DNA of 64,000 bases from Flavobacterium sp. 245 (GCF_004362055.1 NZ_SNXB01000003.1:124001-188000), one strand, 5' to 3'; shown: positions 32,164 to 41,640, counted from the stretch's first letter. Numbers and translations: made by a program. The notes: generated by a model from the letters alone, not told the origin.

Positions 32164-33024
32164 ATGACACCATCAATTAGTCTAGGCGATTACGAACCAG
32201 AAATTATACCTGAACCTTGGGAAGAATATCAATATAGAGATCTATACAGATCTTACTACACACAAAGCATATCAATGAAAATAAATGGATTATTTCATTG
32301 CATCACTGCTCTGACATCTTTAGAATTAAATAAATGTTATACTGATCCTGTTGAAAGAGGTGATGTTTCAACAACCCCAAGAAATTGTTATTTGAGCGCC
32401 CTAACCATCTATATAGACAATAAAGGACGTATAATAAAAGGAGAAAAAGTCAATACAACATTTAGATTAAAGTACGTAAATGGAGAACATATTTTAGATT
32501 CTTCTACCAAAATACAAAAAGAACTAGAGCGATGTGTGGACAAAAATGAACTCCATAATCTGGTAATAAAAAACAAGCAAATTACATTTAGAAATGGGAA
32601 AATATATTTACTTGAAAAATTTCACGAGTACATTAAACAAGCTTCTATTTGCAATCGCAGAACTTATGTAAATTATACTTATCTAAAAGTTTCTGAAAAT
32701 AGAGATGATTTAAATAATAAGTTAAGTCTTTTAGGAATTACAACTGCAGCAGTAGGTTTTGTACCTGGAAAAGCATCTGTAATTGCGGATTATTCAATAA
32801 AAATTTTAGGATTTGCCTTAAGTGCAGAGCCTCGATTTAGTCTTGCAGAATATACATTTCCCGTAAACGGACCTGTTTATCTAGATGAGCAAACTCTATA
32901 TCAACATTACAAAAGAGACAATACAAATGGATATGTTTCCCCTCAAAGGTCAGAGGGCAAGCCAATGAACAAAGTGAGAGATATACTGAAAGAGTTACAG
33001 GAATGTGGATTAACAATAACTTGA
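32164..33024 (+). CDS. Hypothetical protein of a two-gene cassette, 286 aa
   Basis: I do not recognise this protein. It is hydrophilic with a single moderately hydrophobic segment near residues 190-215 (LSLLGITTAAVGFVPGKASV), no signal peptide, and a Tyr/Arg-rich C-terminal part. The next gene starts one base after its stop, so the two are coupled. The pair sits between two copies of the same terminator and is AT-rich, which suggests a newly acquired cassette. A toxin (or effector) with a lipoprotein immunity partner would fit the arrangement, but no toxin motif is visible. Confidence 0.55.
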   Translation: MTPSISLGDYEPEIIPEPWEEYQYRDLYRSYYTQSISMKINGLFHCITALTSLELNKCYTDPVERGDVSTTPRNCYLSALTIYIDNKGRIIKGEKVNTTFRLKYVNGEHILDSSTKIQKELERCVDKNELHNLVIKNKQITFRNGKIYLLEKFHEYIKQASICNRRTYVNYTYLKVSENRDDLNNKLSLLGITTAAVGFVPGKASVIADYSIKILGFALSAEPRFSLAEYTFPVNGPVYLDEQTLYQHYKRDNTNGYVSPQRSEGKPMNKVRDILKELQECGLTIT

Positions 33025-33025
33025 T

Positions 33026-33706
33026 ATGAAAAATATAGTCCTAATTTTAATTGCGCTAACACTTATAACTTGTCAAAAAAAAGACACGTTAAATCATTTC
33101 TTAACCAAACCAATAACCCAACAAGATTTAATTAATAATGGCTTCTATAAATATTCGTACATCGAAAAATTAGATGATGATGATGATGATAAAATTAATG
33201 ACTCAATCAAATCTATTGTGAGATATGATATGTATTCTAATGTAAAACCAGAGGCAGATAAAGAAGGAAAATTATGCCCAACTCAACTATGGAATTTTGA
33301 TTATGAAGATTCAATTAAAAAGAAAAAAAATATTGGTTACCTAAAAGAAGAATTAGACAACACAATTATTACTTATCTTTTTAGAAATGATTCATTATTT
33401 TATAAAGAAATAAATGTCATCTTTTTTAATCCTCAAAATAAAAAAATACCTGATTTAACAAGCAAAGAAAAAATACTCACATACTATCACAATATTAACA
33501 TTTCAATAAAACCATTATACGAACAGAGTAGCACAAAAAAATATACTACAATATATATGATTGATAATTACAAAAGCATAATTTATTATTCTGATACAGA
33601 TAATTATTATCGTTTTTTCACAAACTATTTAAAGAATTCTACCTACTATGATATTCGCGAGTACTGGTATTCTGGCTCTATAATGGAAATGTATTATTCT
33701 GATTAA
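33026..33706 (+). CDS. Hypothetical lipoprotein of the same cassette, 226 aa
   Basis: The protein begins MKNIVLILIALTLITCQKK with a lipobox cysteine at about residue 16, so it is membrane-anchored. The mature part is rich in Asp, Lys, Asn and Tyr. It includes a run of six Asp at about 50-55 that could bind Ca2+ or other cations, but no enzymatic motif is recognisable. It follows the 286-aa gene with a one-base gap and ends at the second copy of the duplicated terminator. The partner arrangement is compatible with an immunity lipoprotein; that is inference. Confidence 0.55.
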   Translation: MKNIVLILIALTLITCQKKDTLNHFLTKPITQQDLINNGFYKYSYIEKLDDDDDDKINDSIKSIVRYDMYSNVKPEADKEGKLCPTQLWNFDYEDSIKKKKNIGYLKEELDNTIITYLFRNDSLFYKEINVIFFNPQNKKIPDLTSKEKILTYYHNINISIKPLYEQSSTKKYTTIYMIDNYKSIIYYSDTDNYYRFFTNYLKNSTYYDIREYWYSGSIMEMYYSD

Positions 33707-33709
33707 ATG

Positions 33710-33747
33710 AAACGAATAAAAAAAATCGCCCTTTTGAGGCGATTTTT
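33710..33747. terminator. Terminator, right copy of the direct repeat
   Basis: The same AAATCGCC...GGCGATTT hairpin as at 32041 is preceded by the same AAACGAAT sequence. It serves the cassette and, in reverse, the carbonic anhydrase gene. Confidence 0.85.
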
Positions 33748-33755
33748 ATTTTCTA

Positions 33756-34391
33756 TTACAAGTCTAATTGATAAACTGCATCGAGTTCGTCGTTTGAACC
33801 AATAGTAACATTCAAGTCAGTTACAAAACCAGAATTTAATCCGTAAACCCATCCGTGAAGCATTAGGTCTTGACCATTTTTCCAAGCTCCCTGAACGATT
33901 GAAGTTTTTGCTAAATTGTACACTTGTTCTTTTGCATTGATTTCAACAAAAGCATTAAAACGTTCTGTTTCGTCTTCAATTGAATTTAAATATTTATCGT
34001 GTAAACGGTACTCATCTTTAATGTGACGAATCCAGTTATCAATAATCCCTACAGACTGTTGTCCCATAGCCGCTTTTACACCGCCACATCCGTAATGTCC
34101 ACAAACAATAACGTGTTTTACTTTTAAAACATTTACCGCATAATCCAGTACACTTAACATATTCATATCAGAGTGAACAACCATATTTGCGATATTTCTG
34201 TGTACAAATACCTCACCTGGTTTTGCGCCAATAATTTCATTTGCAGGAACACGGCTGTCAGAACATCCAATCCACAATAATGGTGGCGATTGTCCTTTTG
34301 CCAAATCAGCAAAATAGTTAGGGTCTTTTGCTAATGAATCTTCTACCCATTTTTTATTGTTCTCAAGTATTTGTTTATAAAATTCTCTCAT
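33756..34391 (-). CDS. Beta-class carbonic anhydrase
   Basis: The 211-residue enzyme interconverts CO2 and bicarbonate. The zinc site is C43 in IGCSDSR (with D45 and R47), H99 and C102 in CGHYGCGG. VHRNIANMV and LDYAVNVLKVKHV are standard beta-class segments. It is transcribed with the SulP transporter immediately upstream on the same strand (120-base gap), which suggests a bicarbonate-supply module: SulP imports bicarbonate and the anhydrase equilibrates it for carboxylases. Confidence 0.93.
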   Translation of the reverse strand: MREFYKQILENNKKWVEDSLAKDPNYFADLAKGQSPPLLWIGCSDSRVPANEIIGAKPGEVFVHRNIANMVVHSDMNMLSVLDYAVNVLKVKHVIVCGHYGCGGVKAAMGQQSVGIIDNWIRHIKDEYRLHDKYLNSIEDETERFNAFVEINAKEQVYNLAKTSIVQGAWKNGQDLMLHGWVYGLNSGFVTDLNVTIGSNDELDAVYQLDL

Positions 34392-34511
34392 TTTTTATTT
34401 TTTTTAAATAGTATTCTATGTGATTAAAGCTTATAAAAAGAACTTTTGTAAAGTTACCTAAATTTTGACTGTTCTAATCACATAGAAATATTTTAATTTA
34501 TTTTATTTGTT

Positions 34512-36161
34512 TTAAAATTGTTCTTTAGATGTTTCTCTTTTTACCAAAGCTCTTTTAGCAACATCATAATAATGTTCAATGGTAACATGATTATTATTTT
34601 CAGGCGTATTTTCGAGTTCGTACGCTTTTTTAAAACCTTTAAGTTTTACCTTAATATTTTCATCAATGGCACGTGTTTCTTTAAACTCGCGTATCAAATC
34701 TAAAACATCATGAGCAATATATTCTGTATCATGCGCATTAATAATCACTTTTGAGTTTTCTGGAATCTCACTTAAAGTCTGCTTAATTGCCGCTTTATTC
34801 AAGAATGAAACTTCTTGAGCTAAATCAATATGAATGATATCTCCATCTTCATATTCTTCTTTCTTGAAATTGTAAGCTCTTTTTAAATTTCCTCTCAATA
34901 CAAAAATGATACTGATGATAATTCCTAACGCAACCCCTTTCAGCAAATCTGTAGCAACAACAAAGACTAAAGTTGCTATAAAAGGAACAAATTGATATTT
35001 CCCCTTTTCCCAGAAATGCATGAAAGTTGCTGGTTTTGCTAATTTGTATCCAACCAGAATTAAAACTGTTGCTAAAGTTGCTAGCGGAATTTTATTTAAA
35101 ATTGCCGGTATCGACAAAACACTGATTAATAATAAAACACCATGAATAATCGCTGACATTTTAGATTTTGCGCCCGCATTATTATTTGCAGATGATCGAA
35201 CCACAACAGATGTCATTGGCAAACCACCTAAAAGCGAACTTATCATATTACCAATACCTTGTGCTCTAAGCTCCACATTGGTATCAGTGTAACGTTTTTG
35301 AACGTCCATTCTATCAGAAGCTTCGATACATAATAATGTTTCGATAGAAGCTACAATCGCAATTGTGATAGCGACAACCCATACCTGCGGATTTGTAACT
35401 GCACTGAAGTTTGGCGTAATCAGAATCGATTTAAAATCATCAAAAGATTTTGGAACTGGCAAAGAAACCAAATGCTCTTTTGCAATTGCCAATGAGCTTC
35501 CTGACGAAACAAAAACTTCATTAAGCACTACTCCAGCAATAACAGCAACTAAGGCACCTGGAACTAATTTTAAGCGTTTTAAGAACGGTACTTTATCCCA
35601 AGCGAGCAATATTGCCAGTGAAATCACCGAAATTACTACTGCACCTAATTGAATATGATTTACAACATCAAATAAAAACGAAAACGAGTTGCTGCCATCA
35701 TTCTGAATAAAAGCCTGATCACCTTCAAAATCAGCATCGTAACCAAAAGCGTGAGGCAATTGTTTTAAAATGATAATAATACCAATACCCGCTAACATTC
35801 CTTCAATTACATTGGTAGGAAAATAATTTGATATACTTCCGGCTTTTAAAAACCCTAATGCTAATTGAATTATTCCTGCGATAAAAACAGACAGTAAAAA
35901 CACATCAAAAGCACCAAAATCAGTAATAGCGGTTAAAATAATTGCTGTTAATCCAGCAGCTGGACCTGAAACACTGATGTGCGACTGGCTTAAGTAACCT
36001 ACTACTATACCACCAATAACACCTGCAATAATTCCAGAAAATAATGGTGCTCCAGAAGCCATTGCAATACCTAAACACAATGGAAGAGCCACCAAGAAAA
36101 CCACCAAACCTGAAGCAAAATCAGATTTAAGGTTGGCAAAAAGATTGATTTTTTTTGTCAT
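34512..36161 (-). CDS. SulP-family anion transporter with STAS domain
   Basis: The 549-residue protein has about 11-12 membrane helices (residues about 15-420) of the SulP/SLC26 fold. PLCLGIAMASGAPLFSGIIAG and ISVSGPAAGLTAIIL are the typical first signatures, and QGIGNMISSLLGGLPMTSVVVRSS a later one. A cytoplasmic STAS domain occupies about 440-530 (GDIIHIDLAQEVSFLNKAAI, NSKVIINAHDTEYIAHDVLD). Pairing with a beta carbonic anhydrase points to bicarbonate (BicA-like) rather than sulfate transport, though the substrate cannot be read from sequence alone. Confidence 0.88.
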   Translation of the reverse strand: MTKKINLFANLKSDFASGLVVFLVALPLCLGIAMASGAPLFSGIIAGVIGGIVVGYLSQSHISVSGPAAGLTAIILTAITDFGAFDVFLLSVFIAGIIQLALGFLKAGSISNYFPTNVIEGMLAGIGIIIILKQLPHAFGYDADFEGDQAFIQNDGSNSFSFLFDVVNHIQLGAVVISVISLAILLAWDKVPFLKRLKLVPGALVAVIAGVVLNEVFVSSGSSLAIAKEHLVSLPVPKSFDDFKSILITPNFSAVTNPQVWVVAITIAIVASIETLLCIEASDRMDVQKRYTDTNVELRAQGIGNMISSLLGGLPMTSVVVRSSANNNAGAKSKMSAIIHGVLLLISVLSIPAILNKIPLATLATVLILVGYKLAKPATFMHFWEKGKYQFVPFIATLVFVVATDLLKGVALGIIISIIFVLRGNLKRAYNFKKEEYEDGDIIHIDLAQEVSFLNKAAIKQTLSEIPENSKVIINAHDTEYIAHDVLDLIREFKETRAIDENIKVKLKGFKKAYELENTPENNNHVTIEHYYDVAKRALVKRETSKEQF

Positions 36162-36241
36162 AACACAATACTAAAAAAATTATTCATTAAAGATTTACCG
36201 CATTTATGTAAATGCAGTTAAGTTCAAAATAATCGGAAGTA

Positions 36242-36526
36242 TTATGCCAAGTTAGGAGGTGGAGCAAATATGCTCGGTGAAATATTGTCAAGTTTTACAA
36301 TATTTTCAGAAACGATTGTCTTTTTTTCAATATAAACTGGCATTACAACCTCATGCTGAAGTATTGCTGGATAAACAGCAGCCTTAAGTTCTTTATGCGA
36401 GTGCTCCTCTTCAGAAAAACTGAAAAACATAGACGTATCATTGCTTTTCTTCATCAGCGTCACCACAGTTGGTGTTGCTAAAAAAGCAATAAATATGAAT
36501 AATAATATGCGAGCGACTAGTTTCAT
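36242..36526 (-). CDS. Small membrane-anchored hypothetical protein, 94 aa
   Basis: One N-terminal hydrophobic segment (residues about 5-24, RILLFIFIAFLATPTVVTL) is followed by a polar domain with a HSHKEL motif and ending SIFAPPPNLA. It may be an uncleaved signal anchor. Similar short proteins occur in Flavobacteriia; no function is known to me. It is separated from dps by a terminator. Confidence 0.6.
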   Translation of the reverse strand: MKLVARILLFIFIAFLATPTVVTLMKKSNDTSMFFSFSEEEHSHKELKAAVYPAILQHEVVMPVYIEKKTIVSENIVKLDNISPSIFAPPPNLA

Positions 36527-36596
36527 TGTGGCAAAAATAGCGTTAAACGCGTAAAATCAAAGCGGGAAGCAAAAAATTTTATAGAAATTTAACATA

Positions 36597-36636
36597 AATA
36601 AAAAAACCAGAATGATTAAAACGAATCATTCTGGTT
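36597..36636 (-). terminator. Terminator of dps
   Basis: AACCAGAATGATT (36605-36617) pairs with AATCATTCTGGTT (36624-36636); the minus strand then reads a T run. Confidence 0.85.
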
Positions 36637-36659
36637 CTATTTTGTTAATAAACAACAAA

Positions 36660-37139
36660 TTACAACGACTCTTCAAGCCATGCATTCATCATCCAAATTG
36701 TCTTTTCCTGCTCTGCAATAAAGTCACTCATCATTGAATTTGTTCCTTCATCATTAATTTCTCCCGATTTATTTAGGATTTCTCTTTCGATTTTTAGCAA
36801 ATCAGACAATGAATTAACGATCAATTGCACTGCTTTTTCATCGTTTGAAATATTTTTTCCAACCGTCAATTTATTATTTTTAATATAATCTTCAAAGGTA
36901 TGTAAAGGAGTACCTCCAATAGTTAAAACTCTTTCGGCTATCATATCTATTTTAAGCTGCGAATCGGTATATAATTCTTCAAATTTTACATGAAGATCAA
37001 AGAAACGCTTTCCGCGAATGTTCCAGTGAATTCCTCTTAGGTTTTGATAATATACTTGAAAATTTGAAAGCAATATATTCAATTCTTTTACTAACAATTC
37101 TGATTCTTTAACGGGTAATCCTAAAATATTTGTTTTCAT
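36660..37139 (-). CDS. dps: Dps-family DNA-protecting ferritin-like protein
   Basis: The 159-residue protein oxidises and stores iron and protects DNA during oxidative stress. Ferroxidase-centre residues appear in GIHWNIRGKRFFDLHVKFEELY (H38-type His, then the D and E ligands) and the paired QLKIDMIAERVLTIGG helix; the closing SDFIAEQEKTIWMMNAWLEE helix is typical. It is divergent from oxyR with about 107 bases between the starts. That arrangement fits direct control by OxyR. Confidence 0.92.
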   Translation of the reverse strand: MKTNILGLPVKESELLVKELNILLSNFQVYYQNLRGIHWNIRGKRFFDLHVKFEELYTDSQLKIDMIAERVLTIGGTPLHTFEDYIKNNKLTVGKNISNDEKAVQLIVNSLSDLLKIEREILNKSGEINDEGTNSMMSDFIAEQEKTIWMMNAWLEESL

Positions 37140-37246
37140 AATCTAATTTTTTACACTAATTTACTACAAAATTAAAGTAAGTTTGATAAAATTTACATAA
37201 ATAAAAATTATATTTTCTTATTTTTGCATCAAAAATTACTATCAAT

Positions 37247-38188
37247 ATGACTATAACTCAATTGCAATATGTGTTAGCAGTTGCCGAACACAAAAATTTT
37301 ACTCTTGCAGCAGAAAAATGCTTTGTTACACAGCCCACTTTAAGCATGCAGATTCAGAAAATTGAAGAAGAACTCAATATTTTAATTTTTGATAGAAGCA
37401 AAAAACCTATTCAGCTGACTGATATTGGACAAAAAATTGTCAATCAAGCAAAAAATATTGTAAACGAAGCAGATCGAATTAAAGATATTGTGGAACAACA
37501 AAAAGGTTTTATTGGTGGCGAATTTCGTTTAGGAATTATCCCAACGATCATGCCGACACTGTTGCCCATGTTTTTAAATAATTTCATTAAAAAATATCCA
37601 AAAGTCAAACTCTTAATTGAAGAGTTAAATACTGATGAAATTATTTTAAAATTAAAAAACGGTCATCTTGATGCTGCAATTGCCGCAACACCACTTGAAG
37701 ATGAAAAAATTAAAGAAATAGTTTTATACTTTGAACCTTTTGTTGCCTACATTCCCGAGCACCATGCGAGTTTTCAAAAAGAAGAAATTGAAGTTGCCGA
37801 TTTAAATCTGAACGAGATTTTACTTTTACAAGATGGTCATTGCTTTAGAGACGGAATTTTAAATTTATGCAAAAACGGCACTGATATTGACCAAAACAAT
37901 TTTCAAATTCAGAGTGGCAGTTTTGAGACCTTAATAAAATTAGCCGACGAAGGCCTTGGTACAACATTACTTCCGTATTTGCATACCTTAGATTTAAAAG
38001 ATTCCGATAAGTTGAAACTCCGTAATTTTAAGGAGCCAAAGCCTGCCCGTGAGGTAAGTTTAATTTACCCTAAAAGCGAGTTGAAAATGCAAATCATCGA
38101 CGCTATCAGATCAACAATTGCTGGTGTTGTAAAAGGAGCAATTGTTTTCCAGAATGTTCAAATCATCAGTCCGCTGCAAAAGAAATAG
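37247..38188 (+). CDS. oxyR: Hydrogen-peroxide-sensing regulator OxyR
   Basis: The 313-residue LysR-family protein has an N-terminal winged helix-turn-helix (FTLAAEKCFVTQPTLSMQIQ). The redox pair sits in LLLQDGHCFRDGILNLC: C199 and C208, the same numbers and spacing as the peroxide-sensing disulfide of E. coli OxyR, so this is OxyR and not a general LysR regulator. It is divergent from dps. A TATTTTTG -7 element at 37219-37226 probably drives it. Peroxide would form the C199-C208 disulfide and activate dps and other targets. Confidence 0.92.
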   Translation: MTITQLQYVLAVAEHKNFTLAAEKCFVTQPTLSMQIQKIEEELNILIFDRSKKPIQLTDIGQKIVNQAKNIVNEADRIKDIVEQQKGFIGGEFRLGIIPTIMPTLLPMFLNNFIKKYPKVKLLIEELNTDEIILKLKNGHLDAAIAATPLEDEKIKEIVLYFEPFVAYIPEHHASFQKEEIEVADLNLNEILLLQDGHCFRDGILNLCKNGTDIDQNNFQIQSGSFETLIKLADEGLGTTLLPYLHTLDLKDSDKLKLRNFKEPKPAREVSLIYPKSELKMQIIDAIRSTIAGVVKGAIVFQNVQIISPLQKK

Positions 38189-38193
38189 CAATA

Positions 38194-38224
38194 AAAAAGG
38201 GAGCCAATTTGGCTCCCTTTTTTT
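38194..38224. terminator. Terminator between oxyR and the small protein gene
   Basis: GGGAGCC pairs with GGCTCCC around AATTT, preceded by A residues and followed by seven T residues. It overlaps the 3' end of the convergent gene by two bases. Confidence 0.85.
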
Positions 38225-38420
38225 ATACTTTAATCAGTAGTAGACTCTGTTCTAATTCTGGTTTCTCAATTATGAAATTTAATAACCATTCTTTTAGTTG
38301 TTCCATTTCATAAGGTAATAGTGTTTTGATAGCTTTCTCTACCTCTTTGCAGAAAAGTACCGGGTCGAAACTTACTCTCTCGAGTATTGATTTCGTGTAA
38401 TCAAACATCATTTTTGACAT
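38223..38420 (-). CDS. Small conserved hypothetical protein, 65 aa
   Basis: The sequence MFDYTKSILERVSFDPVLFCKEVEKAIK is a pattern seen in short Bacteroidota proteins (YTKxILExVSFD..LF.KEL.KA). It is probably a two- to three-helix cytosolic protein. Function is unknown. It ends at the shared terminator. Confidence 0.7.
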   Translation of the reverse strand: MSKMMFDYTKSILERVSFDPVLFCKEVEKAIKTLLPYEMEQLKEWLLNFIIEKPELEQSLLLIKV

Positions 38421-38586
38421 AATAAAATAAGATTTTTGGGGGTTATCTATTTTTTTAAACTCGCACCAAATTTAAACAAATATCACATATAAAGATCTTT
38501 TTTAACTTATTTTTTTCAAAACTTTATCAACGAATACGTTTTCTTAGTACATATAAATCAATATAGAATCATTATAAATAACTTAA

Positions 38587-39252
38587 TTAGACCTTTTTAA
38601 AAGCTCTAAACATCTCGCGTTTCCCCGGCGGACCGGCCAATTTTTCGACTGTAAATCCAACTGAAATCATATTCCTTTTAACAACGCCGCGAGCAGCATA
38701 AGTTACTAAAACACCATTTGATTTTAAACTATTGTACATTTTCTGGAAAATTTCAGTGCTCCATAATTCTGGTTGCACTCGATATCCGAAGGCATCAAAG
38801 TAAATCAAATCAAAAGTTTCAAAATCGTCAATTTCATCAAAAAATTGTTTTCTTTTGGTTAACGAGAAATTGCTGCTAATTTCGGTTTTCTTATTCCAAT
38901 CACATTTATGCATTTTCTCAAAAATGTTATCAAATTCCAATGCTTCTAATTCGGCAACATAATTCATCCCTAAAACTTCCTCCGCTCCAACTGGGTAGGC
39001 TTCTACGCCAACGTAATCAATTTTCTGCTGTTTTTGTTCCGATTCTAAAAAAGTAATAAAAGCATTCAATCCCGTTCCAAAACCAATTTCTAAAATAGCA
39101 ACAGGTTTATCTTCAAATAATGAAAGGCCATTTTTTATAAAAACGTGTTTTGCTTCCTGTATTGCGCCATGTTTTGAATGATAACTTTCATTCCATTCTT
39201 CCAAATGAATTGTGGTTGAACCATCTAGCGTTTTAATTATTTCTCTTTTCAC
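38587..39252 (-). CDS. mnmD: tRNA (5-methylaminomethyl-2-thiouridine)-methyltransferase MnmD
   Basis: The 221-residue protein is the stand-alone methyltransferase half of MnmC. The SAM-binding loop is AILEIGFGTGLNAFITF, the acidic motif is IDYVGVEAYPVG, and FDLIYFDAFGYRVQPELWS with PGKREMFRAFK are characteristic of MnmC1/MnmD. It completes the mnm5s2U34 modification at the wobble position of certain tRNAs. In Gram-positive and Bacteroidota species it occurs without the MnmC oxidoreductase half, as here. Confidence 0.85.
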   Translation of the reverse strand: MKREIIKTLDGSTTIHLEEWNESYHSKHGAIQEAKHVFIKNGLSLFEDKPVAILEIGFGTGLNAFITFLESEQKQQKIDYVGVEAYPVGAEEVLGMNYVAELEALEFDNIFEKMHKCDWNKKTEISSNFSLTKRKQFFDEIDDFETFDLIYFDAFGYRVQPELWSTEIFQKMYNSLKSNGVLVTYAARGVVKRNMISVGFTVEKLAGPPGKREMFRAFKKV

Positions 39253-39562
39253 GATTTTCGAATTTTACAATAGTGTTTCACTGATTTTCAGTCTGTTTTA
39301 CTCATCAAAATTAATCAAAACAAATGCGTAAAGCCTTAAAAAATCGCACTTTTTTCATAAATTCTTTATAAAACTCTGCCAAAATTTTAGGTTTATTATA
39401 AGATAAATAAATCTCAATTAAATGCAGGAATTAATGAGGTTTTACCAAGAAAATTATATATTTTTCCGTAATTTTGCATTCAACAAAACCTTATTCTTCA
39501 TCAGATCATTACGTTATATTTTCATCTGTTAAGAATTCAATTAGATAAAACTTTACATAATT

Positions 39563-40633
39563 ATGAGTACAACTCAAACAAGCAAAATTGAAATCAGAAA
39601 AGCTGAATCGTCTAAGATAAGCTCTGTAGACTTTGAAAACTTAAGCTTTGGTGCTGTATTTACAGACCATTTATTTGAATGTGATTACAAAAATGGACAA
39701 TGGCAGGCTCCGGTCATTAAGCCTTATGCTCCTATTTTAATGGATCCTTCTTCTAAAGTCTTTCATTACGGACAAGCGATTTTTGAAGGAATGAAAGCTT
39801 ATAAAGATGAAAATAATGATGTTTGGTTGTTTAGACCTGATGAAAACTACAAACGTTTCAACAGTTCTGCAGTTCGTATGGCAATGCCAGAAGTTCCAGA
39901 AGATATTTTCTTAGAAGGTTTAAATGAATTATTAAAAATCGATCAAGAATGGATTCAGAGAGGAAACGGAGCAAGTATGTACATTCGTCCCTTTATGATC
40001 GCGACAGGACCTGGAGTTATTGCAAATCCATCTGACGAATATAAATTCATGATCTTACTTTCACCTGCAAAAGCCTATTATGGCGGTGAAGTAAAAGTAA
40101 TTATTGCTGAGCATTACAGCCGTGCTGCAAATGGCGGAATTGGTGCTGCAAAAGCGGCAGGAAACTACGCCGCACAGTTTTACCCAACTAACCTGGCAAA
40201 CAAAGATGGTTTTCAACAAGTTATTTGGACTGACGATGCCACGCATACAAAACTAGAAGAAGCTGGAACAATGAACGTTTTCTTCAGAATTAATGATACT
40301 TTATTAACTGCTCCAACAAGCGAAAGAATTTTAGATGGTATTACCAGAAAAAGTTTGATTGCAATGGCAGAAAAAGAAGGTCTTAATGTAGAGGTTCGTC
40401 CGGTACTTGTTTCAGAATTAGTTGAAGCTGCTAAAAACGGATCTTTAAAAGAGATTTTTGGAGCCGGAACTGCTGCCGTTATTAGTGTAATTAAAGGATT
40501 CTCATATAAAGATGAATATTATGAATTGACTCCAATTGAGAATTCATACGCGTCATTCTTAAAAGAAAAACTAACAAGTCTTCAAAACAAACTTTCTGAA
40601 GATACTTACGGATGGACAGTAAAAGTTCAGTAA
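39563..40633 (+). CDS. ilvE: Branched-chain amino acid aminotransferase
   Basis: The 356-residue PLP enzyme makes the last step of valine, leucine and isoleucine synthesis and the first of their catabolism. HYGQAIFEGMKAY near 68-80 and the PLP-binding lysine K197 in GGIGAAKAAGNYAAQ mark it, along with EEAGTMNVFF and TSERILDGITRKSL. Length fits the type II (mitochondrial-like) group. It ends in a strong terminator. Confidence 0.93.
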   Translation: MSTTQTSKIEIRKAESSKISSVDFENLSFGAVFTDHLFECDYKNGQWQAPVIKPYAPILMDPSSKVFHYGQAIFEGMKAYKDENNDVWLFRPDENYKRFNSSAVRMAMPEVPEDIFLEGLNELLKIDQEWIQRGNGASMYIRPFMIATGPGVIANPSDEYKFMILLSPAKAYYGGEVKVIIAEHYSRAANGGIGAAKAAGNYAAQFYPTNLANKDGFQQVIWTDDATHTKLEEAGTMNVFFRINDTLLTAPTSERILDGITRKSLIAMAEKEGLNVEVRPVLVSELVEAAKNGSLKEIFGAGTAAVISVIKGFSYKDEYYELTPIENSYASFLKEKLTSLQNKLSEDTYGWTVKVQ

Positions 40634-40659
40634 TCAAAAGATCGTTTTAAATATAAAAG

Positions 40660-40696
40660 CCCGACAAATTCTAAAATTTGTCGGGTTATTTTTTTC
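40660..40696 (+). terminator. Terminator of ilvE
   Basis: CCCGACAAATT (40660-40670) pairs perfectly with AATTTGTCGGG (40675-40685), followed by a T run. Confidence 0.88.
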
Positions 40697-40706
40697 CACA
40701 ATCTTG

Positions 40707-40815
40707 CCATTTCGACGAAGGAGAAATGACAAAAATTGCGCAAAGCTTTGCGAACTTTTTGTTTTTATTTTACAAGGACTTCCCAAAAAACCTTTGCGGT
40801 CTTTGCGGTTAACCT
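40707..40815. repeat. Dispersed repeat modules
   Basis: A GCCATTTCGACGAAGGAGAA motif followed by ATGAC, common between genes in Flavobacteriia, is followed by the palindrome CGCAAAGCTTTGCG and a TTTGCGGTCTTTGCGG repeat. Confidence 0.5.
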
Positions 40816-40818
40816 TCT

Positions 40819-41199
40819 TTATAAAAGCTTCGAAAAATCAGGTTTAAAATAATTCGGGCCTTTCATTACTTTTCCATCTTCTCGATAGATTGGCTGACCA
40901 TCTTCTCCAAGCTTACTCATATTACTGCGCTGAATTTCATCAAAAACCGCTTCTATTTTATCCTGTAAACCGTGCTCGATAATAGTTCCGCACAAAATAT
41001 ACATCATATCACCAAGTGCATCAGCAATTTCAACCAAATCATTATTTTGAACAGCTTCAAGATACTCCTCGTTTTCTTCTTTCATCAAATTATAACGAAG
41101 CATTTTTTTAGTAGCGCCCAAATCTGCTTTTGGAGTTTCGCTGTGGCCTATTTTAAAAGCAGTATGAAATTGCGTTACTGCATCTAGTTGTTTCTTCAT
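40819..41199 (-). CDS. MazG-like nucleotide pyrophosphohydrolase
   Basis: The 126-residue protein belongs to the all-alpha NTP pyrophosphatase superfamily. The metal-binding pattern is E-E-x-x-E in NLMKEENEEYLEAV and D-x-L-G-D in EIADALGDMMYILCG, the MazG/phage-type signature. A short C-terminal extension (FDEIQRSNMSKLGEDGQP) is found in the phosphoribosyl-ATP pyrophosphohydrolase-like group. It probably cleans up non-canonical NTPs. Confidence 0.85.
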   Translation of the reverse strand: MKKQLDAVTQFHTAFKIGHSETPKADLGATKKMLRYNLMKEENEEYLEAVQNNDLVEIADALGDMMYILCGTIIEHGLQDKIEAVFDEIQRSNMSKLGEDGQPIYREDGKVMKGPNYFKPDFSKLL

Positions 41200-41280
41200 G
41201 TTTTTAATTGATTAAATGAATTGGCAAATTAGCAACAATTCGTATACAATTCTCTAAATTTGCCAAAAATAATTTTAACT

Positions 41281-41469
41281 ATGTTTAGTCAAGGACAATT
41301 AATATTCGGAGTCTGTTTTTTTATTGCTTTTGTAATCGTTATGATTTTTGCTTATCGAAAAGATCTTGCGCTTCATAAAATATTTTACAAAGGAAATTAC
41401 AAAGTTTTAATTGTCTTTCTGCTTTTTATTGCAATTTTGTTTGTAATCAAGTTTTTCTTCAAAAGATAA
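41281..41469 (+). CDS. Small two-helix membrane protein, 62 aa
   Basis: ATG 41281 (MFSQGQLIFGVCFFIAFVIV) is chosen over the in-frame position at 41260. Two hydrophobic helices (about 6-24 and 40-58) are joined by a basic loop AYRKDLALHKIFYKGNYK. The family is short, Bacteroidota-specific and uncharacterised. Confidence 0.6.
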   Translation: MFSQGQLIFGVCFFIAFVIVMIFAYRKDLALHKIFYKGNYKVLIVFLLFIAILFVIKFFFKR

Positions 41470-41640
41470 TTTGTGTAAATTAAATAAATCCAGAAAATTC
41501 ACAATTAAACTCATTCAAAATCGTTTTATTTGAATATTTTTTGATCAGTACAATTTTACAAACCTGTTTTTATTATAATGCCATTTTATACGACGAGTGA
41601 TAAAAATTTATAACTTTACGACAGCAAACAACCTACTCCA

